Below are positions 4,744-8,940 of a stretch of 8,940 nt of DNA, in pieces; within the stretch, counting starts at the first letter, position 1; each line of letters starts with the position of its first letter. Both the position numbers and the translations under genes were made by a program. The stretch is from an uncultured Eggerthellaceae bacterium (GTDB lineage: Bacteria; Actinomycetota; Coriobacteriia; Coriobacteriales; Eggerthellaceae): NCBI GenBank assembly GCA_946631805.1, contig CAMPAJ010000054.1, forward strand, positions 1 through 8,940. The letters run 5' to 3'. The notes beneath the pieces were generated by a model, which saw only the letters and a program-made list of their open reading frames with translations, did no database searches and was not told where the DNA came from.

Positions 4744-7146
4744 CTACGCCAGTTTGCCTTCGCCGGCGATCCTGATGATGTCTGCGCTGGACTTGATGTC
4801 GGTTACATCGTTGTCGGTCTTCTCGATCTTGCAGATGAGGCACTTGTCGAGGTTGCCGAAGCCCTGCTTGCCGACGTAGCCATTCGGGAAGCCAACGTTG
4901 CAGTTGGACTTGAAGTTACCGTACAGGTTGGGCTCGTTGGGATCCTGCTCCGGATACCACCAAGCGTGCGTGGAGTGCGCAACGCCTTCCTTGACGATCG
5001 GCGTGACCTTTGCGACCTGCTTGTACGAGCCGAACGGCGTCGTGACCTTGACCCAATCGCCGTCCTGGATGCCCAGGCGCTCTGCGTCCTTCGGGTTGAT
5101 CTCGGTGTCGGGAAGCGGGTCGATCTCGCGCAGGCAGGCGATCTGGTGCTGTTCGGAGTGGAACGTGGAGTACTTGCGCGCGCCGGAAGTCAGCACGAAC
5201 GGGTACTCTTCCATGAGCTCTGGCGTGGAAACCGGGCCGAAAGGCGGCTCGACGTAGTACGGAAGCGGATCGTCGCCCCAGTTCTCATACGCATTCGCGT
5301 ACAGCTCCAAACGGCCGGTGATCGTCGCGAAGCCGGGCTGCCCGTCGGGACGGAGCATACCCTTCTCGTACTTGTAGTACGGCTCCTCGGTCATGATGAC
5401 GACCTTCTCCTGCAGCTGCTTCCACTTGAGGATGCCGTTCAGGCCGTTGAAGTCGTTGTAGTCGTCCTCGTTGTCCCAGCGACCCCAGAACTCGGGATGC
5501 ATGCGCTGGCCGAGGGCGAGCATGATTTCGACGTCGGACTTGCATTCGCCGATTTGGACGCACTTCTGCTCCGCGCCGTAGAAGGAAGCGTTCATGCCGT
5601 AGTGCGTGATGACCATCGCGTTGTGCTCGATGGTGGACGCCAGCGGCAGGACGACTTCGCAGCACGCCATCGTCGTCGCATTGTGGAACAGGTCGGTTGC
5701 GAAGTTGAAGTCGAGCTTCTTCAGGGCTTCGCACCAGCGGTTCGGCTCGTTCGAAATAGCAGGACCGCACGGGTTGGAGGACGAGAACATGGCCATGTGC
5801 ATCTGGTAGGGCTCACCGGTTTCGAGCGTCTTCAGGAACTCGTCGGGATGAACCGTCCAGATGATCGCGCAGACGGCGGGGTAGGTGGTCGCGCCGATGC
5901 GCTTCGCCCAGCGCTCTTCGGTCAGGTAGCCGTTTTCCATGGCGAAGCCATAGCCGGTCATCATCTGGACCTGCGTCTGGTTGGCCTCCTTGACCTCCTC
6001 TTCTTCCTTTTCGGCTTCGACGGAGTTAGCTGCAACGCGGTCGTCTTGGTACGTGGAGTACGAGTTGTCGACACCGCCGAGCAACGTGCCGCCGGGGGCG
6101 TCCAGGTTGCCCGTGATGGCCATCATGGCGATCAGGCACTGGCCGACCTGGGCGCCGTTCGGGTTCTGGTCGACGGCCAGGCCCCAGATGACGCCGCTGT
6201 GCTCGGCTTCGCCGTACATGCGGGCCGCACGGTAGATGTCTTCAACGTCGAGGCCGCAGATTTCCGCCGCCTTCTCGGGAGGCATGGTGGCGCAGCGCTC
6301 GATGAACTCGTCGAGGCCGAACGTCCAGCGCTCGCACCATTCGCGGTCGTACAGGCCTTCGGTGAACATGATGTTCAGCATGGCCATGGCCAAAGCCGCG
6401 TCGGTGCCGGGACGGAGCTGCAGCACCATTTCGCAACGCGTGCCGAGCCAGGTGATGCGCGGGTCGACCATGATGATCTTCGATCCGCGGTCCATCATCT
6501 CGAGCAGCGCGTGGCCCCACAGGCCGTCGGGATTGGACTTCAGAGGCTCTTTGCCCCACAGAAGGATGACGTCGGGAACGTGATATCCCTCGTGATCGTA
6601 GCGCTCCCAGAACTTCTGGGCATAGTCGATCTCGGGATAGCCGCCGCCCATCATGAATGCCGTGTTGGACATGCGCGGGCCATAGCAGGACCAGCCGCCC
6701 TGGGCATAGCAGGTGTTCGGCGTGTCAAAAATCGCGTTACCGAGCAGGTTGTAATAGTTGTTGCCCTCGCGACCGGTGCCGCCGAAGACGACGATCGACT
6801 CGGGGCCGTATTTCGCCTGGATTTCCTTGGCATTCTTCTCGATGATGTCAAGGGCGTCGTCCCACGTGGTTTCTTCCCATTTGTCCAGGCCGCGGTCTTC
6901 ACGAGCGCGCTTAACGGGCTTCGTGATGCGATCGGGGTGATAGATGTAGTCCTTCAAGGCTAGGCAACGCACGCACAGGGCGCCCTTGGTGACGGGGTGC
7001 TCGGGGTCACCCTCGATTTTCGTCACAACGCCGTCTTTGACGTGAACGCGCAGGCCGCACCCTACGGGATGGCATCCCGGAGGCGACCACGCACAGGCTC
7101 GTGTGATTGTGACGCCATCATCGGTAGTAGTACGCCATTCGGACAT
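4744..7146 (-). CDS. molybdopterin oxidoreductase, acetylene hydratase/catechol dehydroxylase-like
   Basis: An 800-residue catalytic subunit of the DMSO reductase superfamily, which binds a bis-pyranopterin guanine dinucleotide Mo or W cofactor. The N-terminal iron-sulfur region has C18, C25, C30, C58 and C61 followed by the usual GDPEHPVTKGALC sequence. The likely metal ligand is C154 in GGWSCYGPRMSN, which aligns by eye with the Cys ligand of acetylene hydratase. About 226-262 is the cofactor-binding stretch (VDPRITWLGTR ... LRPGTDAALAMAM). The C-terminal domain, from about 655, has LTSGARKYSTFHSEQHQ and a final C769-x2-C772. No twin-arginine signal is present, so the enzyme is cytoplasmic. 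The ATG at 7146 follows AAGGAGGT. An acidic insert (EKEEEEVKE, near 380) is unusual. The partner is the ferredoxin subunit next downstream. Overall similarity suggests the group with gut catechol dehydroxylases and acetylene hydratase, but the substrate is unknown. Confidence 0.9.
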   Translation of the reverse strand: MSEWRTTTDDGVTITRACAWSPPGCHPVGCGLRVHVKDGVVTKIEGDPEHPVTKGALCVRCLALKDYIYHPDRITKPVKRAREDRGLDKWEETTWDDALDIIEKNAKEIQAKYGPESIVVFGGTGREGNNYYNLLGNAIFDTPNTCYAQGGWSCYGPRMSNTAFMMGGGYPEIDYAQKFWERYDHEGYHVPDVILLWGKEPLKSNPDGLWGHALLEMMDRGSKIIMVDPRITWLGTRCEMVLQLRPGTDAALAMAMLNIMFTEGLYDREWCERWTFGLDEFIERCATMPPEKAAEICGLDVEDIYRAARMYGEAEHSGVIWGLAVDQNPNGAQVGQCLIAMMAITGNLDAPGGTLLGGVDNSYSTYQDDRVAANSVEAEKEEEEVKEANQTQVQMMTGYGFAMENGYLTEERWAKRIGATTYPAVCAIIWTVHPDEFLKTLETGEPYQMHMAMFSSSNPCGPAISNEPNRWCEALKKLDFNFATDLFHNATTMACCEVVLPLASTIEHNAMVITHYGMNASFYGAEQKCVQIGECKSDVEIMLALGQRMHPEFWGRWDNEDDYNDFNGLNGILKWKQLQEKVVIMTEEPYYKYEKGMLRPDGQPGFATITGRLELYANAYENWGDDPLPYYVEPPFGPVSTPELMEEYPFVLTSGARKYSTFHSEQHQIACLREIDPLPDTEINPKDAERLGIQDGDWVKVTTPFGSYKQVAKVTPIVKEGVAHSTHAWWYPEQDPNEPNLYGNFKSNCNVGFPNGYVGKQGFGNLDKCLICKIEKTDNDVTDIKSSADIIRIAGEGKLA

Positions 7147-7228
7147 GAATACCTCCTTAACAACTCTCTTGTCATTAAGCTGGATATTGATTTGGAATGG
7201 ATTCGTCGACTAATCCCCCTCTACACGA

Positions 7229-7257
7229 AGTATAAGACTCAGGGTTTCGACTGCGAA
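7229..7257 (-). promoter_or_regulatory. promoter of the molybdoenzyme operon
   Basis: On the minus strand TTCGCA (7257-7252, four of six to TTGACA), a 17-base spacer, and TATACT (7234-7229, five of six to TATAAT). Transcription would start near 7222, giving a leader of about 75 bases. The weak -35 box fits a promoter that needs an activator, and a LysR-type site lies immediately upstream. Confidence 0.45.
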
Positions 7258-7260
7258 GTA

Positions 7261-7285
7261 ATTGCGTGGTTGCAATGGCGTGCCA
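7261..7285. promoter_or_regulatory. candidate LysR-type operator (ATTGC-N6-GCAAT) and adjoining palindrome
   Basis: ATTGC (7261-7265) and GCAAT (7272-7276) form a perfect interrupted palindrome with six bases between, and it contains T7263-N11-A7275, the LysR-box pattern. It abuts a second palindrome, TGGC-GT-GCCA (7276-7285). Both lie just upstream of the molybdoenzyme -35 box, roughly -40 to -63 relative to the expected transcription start. LysR activators commonly bind in that zone. The binding protein is inferred to be the LysR product encoded at 3104-3970. Confidence 0.45.
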
Positions 7286-7422
7286 AAACCATTACGGCCA
7301 TACTCATTTGTTCAGCCTCCCCAATCTTCAAGTGCGATAGCCGTTTCACGTGGAGTTCGTCATTTCCGATGAAAGCAGCGAAGATTACGCTAGAATAGGG
7401 CGTTGCGTCAACAAACCCACGA

Positions 7423-7429
7423 GGGAGGA
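7423..7429 (+). promoter_or_regulatory. ribosome-binding site fixing the tig start
   Basis: GGGAGGA, seven bases before ATG 7437. It decides against the longer in-frame start at 7350, whose extra 29 residues have no counterpart at the trigger-factor N-terminus. A TAGAAT sequence at 7391-7396 may be the -10 box, but no convincing -35 box was found. Confidence 0.6.
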
Positions 7430-7436
7430 CATACAT

Positions 7437-8765
7437 ATGAAGGTAGTAAAGAAGAAGCAGGCCGACGGCCATGTGCGCCTTGACGCCACGGCTTCGTCCG
7501 CCGAGGTGACCACCGCGCTCAACCAGGCATCCGAGCAGTTCTGCGCCCAGATGAACATCCAGCCGGTCGCTGGCAAGACGCCGGCACAGGTTGTGTCGGA
7601 GCGTTTGGGCATCAAGGATCTGGACTCCGTCGTCGGACAGCAGGCGGCCGAGATGCTCGTTCCGCACGCCCTGAACAAGCATAACCTCATCCCGGCGTTC
7701 TCGCCGAAGCCGCAGGCGACCATGCCGCTCAAGCGTGGCAAGGCATTCCAGTTCACGCTCGACGTGGTGCCCAAGCCCACCTACGAGCTCGAGGACTACA
7801 GCCCCGTGTCGTTCACCGCTCAGCCCTACACGTCTGACGAAGAGGAAATCGACCGCCAGATTTCGCAGCTCGCGCAGCAGTTCATCACGTTTGTTGCGAC
7901 CGACCCTCATCCGGTGGGCGAGCATGACAGCATTCTGCTGTCGATGAAGACGACGAAGGATGGCGAGGAAGTCCCCGGTCTCACCACGAACTCGCGTAGC
8001 TACACGCTCGGCATGGACCTCATGCCGGTCGGCTTCGACGAGAACATCGTCGGCATGGAAGTTGGCGAGACGCGCACCTTCACGTTCCAAGGTCCTGGCC
8101 TCGACGCCGATTTCAACGAGATCATGGAAGAATACGAGACCACGCTTACGGTCAAGGAAGTCCAGAAGGAAGTCGTGCCCGTCATCAACGACGAATGGGT
8201 CGCCAAGAACATGCCCATGTACAAGACAGCCGAGGAGCTGCGCGACGATTTCCGCAAGAAGACGGACGAAGACCGCATGAAGTACTACGAGGACTACAAG
8301 CGCAACCTTGCCGCCACCGAGCTCGCCAAGCGCTTCAAGGGCTCGATTCCCGACGAGATCTACGAGGGCAGCATGGCCGAGGAGCAGCGCCAGCTGCACC
8401 AGCAGGTTGCCAACTCCGGCATGACGTGGGAGCAGTTCTGCGAGCAGCAGGGTGGCGAGCAGCAGGTCGGCATGATGCTCATGGTGTCCATGCGCCAGAA
8501 GCTCGTCCAGGGCTTCTGCCTCGACGCATACTATCGCCACGAGGGCTTGTCCTACACCGACCAGGACCTCGACGAGGCATGCTTCCAGCTCAACCCGCGC
8601 AACCCGCACGGCGTGCGCCTGCAGATGGAGCGCAACGGCCTGGGCTTCGCCCTGCGCGAGGCCGCTGAGCGCCTGCGTGCCTGCAAGCACTTGGTAGAGC
8701 ATGCCGACATCAAGATCGCCGAAGGCAGCGGCCAATCTGGCCAACCGATGTACGTTGCCGGCTAG
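7437..8765 (+). CDS. tig: trigger factor, ribosome-associated chaperone and prolyl isomerase
   Basis: A 442-residue protein, close to the 432 of the E. coli chaperone. It has the standard three parts: ribosome-binding domain (about 1-115), FKBP-type prolyl isomerase domain (about 150-245, with YTLGMDLMPVGFDENIVGMEVGE) and the helical C-terminal chaperone domain (about 250-430). Trigger factor docks on the ribosome near the peptide exit and shields nascent chains. The docking loop is odd: E. coli has G43-F-R-K-G-K-V-P, but here residues 42-49 read QPVAGKTP, so the F-R-K residues are replaced by P-V-A while G46, K47 and P49 remain. The gene is transcribed away from the molybdoenzyme operon, shares the 290-base control region with it and ends in its own hairpin terminator. 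No clpP or clpX gene follows within the window. The family call is firm; normal ribosome binding is uncertain. Confidence 0.92.
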   Translation: MKVVKKKQADGHVRLDATASSAEVTTALNQASEQFCAQMNIQPVAGKTPAQVVSERLGIKDLDSVVGQQAAEMLVPHALNKHNLIPAFSPKPQATMPLKRGKAFQFTLDVVPKPTYELEDYSPVSFTAQPYTSDEEEIDRQISQLAQQFITFVATDPHPVGEHDSILLSMKTTKDGEEVPGLTTNSRSYTLGMDLMPVGFDENIVGMEVGETRTFTFQGPGLDADFNEIMEEYETTLTVKEVQKEVVPVINDEWVAKNMPMYKTAEELRDDFRKKTDEDRMKYYEDYKRNLAATELAKRFKGSIPDEIYEGSMAEEQRQLHQQVANSGMTWEQFCEQQGGEQQVGMMLMVSMRQKLVQGFCLDAYYRHEGLSYTDQDLDEACFQLNPRNPHGVRLQMERNGLGFALREAAERLRACKHLVEHADIKIAEGSGQSGQPMYVAG

Positions 8766-8798
8766 CTTTACGCTCCCCCCTATATATCAGTAACACCC

Positions 8799-8824
8799 GG
8801 AACGCCCGCCCCCGCGGGCGTTCC
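8799..8824 (+). terminator. hairpin terminator after tig
   Basis: A perfect 11-bp stem, GGAACGCCCGC (8799-8809) with GCGGGCGTTCC (8814-8824), around a CCCC loop, 33 bases after the tig stop codon. The following TCGTTAT is only weakly T-rich, as is common in GC-rich genomes. The symmetrical stem could act in both directions. Confidence 0.75.
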
Positions 8825-8842
8825 TCGTTATAGCGCTCAAGC

Positions 8843-8925
8843 CCATTCCCCAATCGGCCCCTCGCCTCCGGCGGGTAACCGCTAGCTCGCGAGGCCGGGA
8901 TGGGGCGGGGAGGGCGGAGCGCCCT
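8843..8925. other. structured intergenic tail with nested hairpins
   Basis: No gene is seen after the tig terminator. The stretch folds extensively. CGGCC and TCGC (8855-8865 region) pair with GCGA and GGCCG (8888-8896 region) around a bulge, with further CCAT-CCCC/GGGG-type pairing outside. Inside is GCGG-GTAA-CCGC (8871-8882), a four-base stem closing a GNRA-type tetraloop. A separate perfect hairpin, AGGGCG-GAG-CGCCCT, lies at 8911-8925. It might be a small RNA, a leader of a following gene, or a dispersed repeat. Confidence 0.4.
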
Positions 8926-8940
8926 GCTTCGCGCATTCCG

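Noticed and set aside
4727..4843. longer N-terminus for the ferredoxin subunit
   Set aside because: The extra 39 codons lie mostly inside the molybdoenzyme gene and give an Arg/His/Gln-rich shadow; the ATG at 4726 has an ideal ribosome-binding site.
4966..6963. 665-codon open frame on the plus strand
   Set aside because: It lies wholly antisense to the molybdoenzyme gene, which has full family similarity and a strong ribosome-binding site. Its Arg/Val/Asp/Gly-rich translation has no domain and is a by-product of GC-rich codon bias.
7084..7146. twin-arginine export signal on the molybdoenzyme
   Set aside because: The N-terminus (MSEWRTTTDDGVTITRACAW) has no twin arginine and no hydrophobic stretch.
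7239..8744. 501-codon open frame on the minus strand
   Set aside because: It is antisense to tig, has low-complexity Leu/Val/His-rich translation, and shows no recognisable family.

Overview
The window looks like chromosomal DNA of a GC-rich anaerobic actinobacterium, most likely class Coriobacteriia (Eggerthella, Gordonibacter, Slackia or Adlercreutzia type). The reasons are the strong GC bias at third codon positions, a molybdopterin oxidoreductase of the type these gut bacteria carry in many copies, a small ferredoxin subunit beside it, and a divergent trigger factor. This assignment is inference from protein character; no rRNA or tRNA gene is present to confirm it.

Layout. (1) Positions 21-2639 (+) encode a large ABC transporter permease with two FtsX domains. 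It probably overlaps the stop codon of an upstream gene by ATGA, and its ATPase partner would lie just before the window. (2) Positions 2642-2732 hold two tandem copies of a 44-46 bp hairpin-forming repeat between convergent genes. (3) Positions 2730-3098 (-) look like the C-terminal remnant of a helical-repeat protein. (4) Positions 3104-3970 (-) encode a LysR-family regulator and 4017-4268 (-) a small double zinc-ribbon protein. A promoter-like sequence inside a nested inverted repeat lies before them (4319-4379). (5) Positions 4394-4726 and 4744-7146 (-) form a tight two-gene operon: an 800-residue cytoplasmic molybdopterin enzyme and a 110-residue two-cluster ferredoxin subunit. (6) Positions 7147-7436 are a divergent control region with a good minus-strand promoter and a LysR-type T-N11-A palindrome directly upstream of it. 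(7) Positions 7437-8765 (+) encode trigger factor, followed by a strong hairpin terminator and a highly structured 80 bp tail.

How the genes fit together. The block 2642-7436 reads as an accessory island between two more ordinary genes (permease and tig). The molybdoenzyme plus ferredoxin probably carries out a reductive or hydrating step on a small, perhaps aromatic, substrate. It resembles acetylene hydratase and the gut catechol dehydroxylases, but the substrate cannot be read from sequence. The nearby LysR protein is the natural candidate for substrate-responsive control through the palindrome at 7261-7276. The LysR gene is visibly poorer in GC than its neighbours, which fits separate acquisition. 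The most unusual single point is that the trigger factor lacks the F-R-K ribosome-docking residues of its signature loop.
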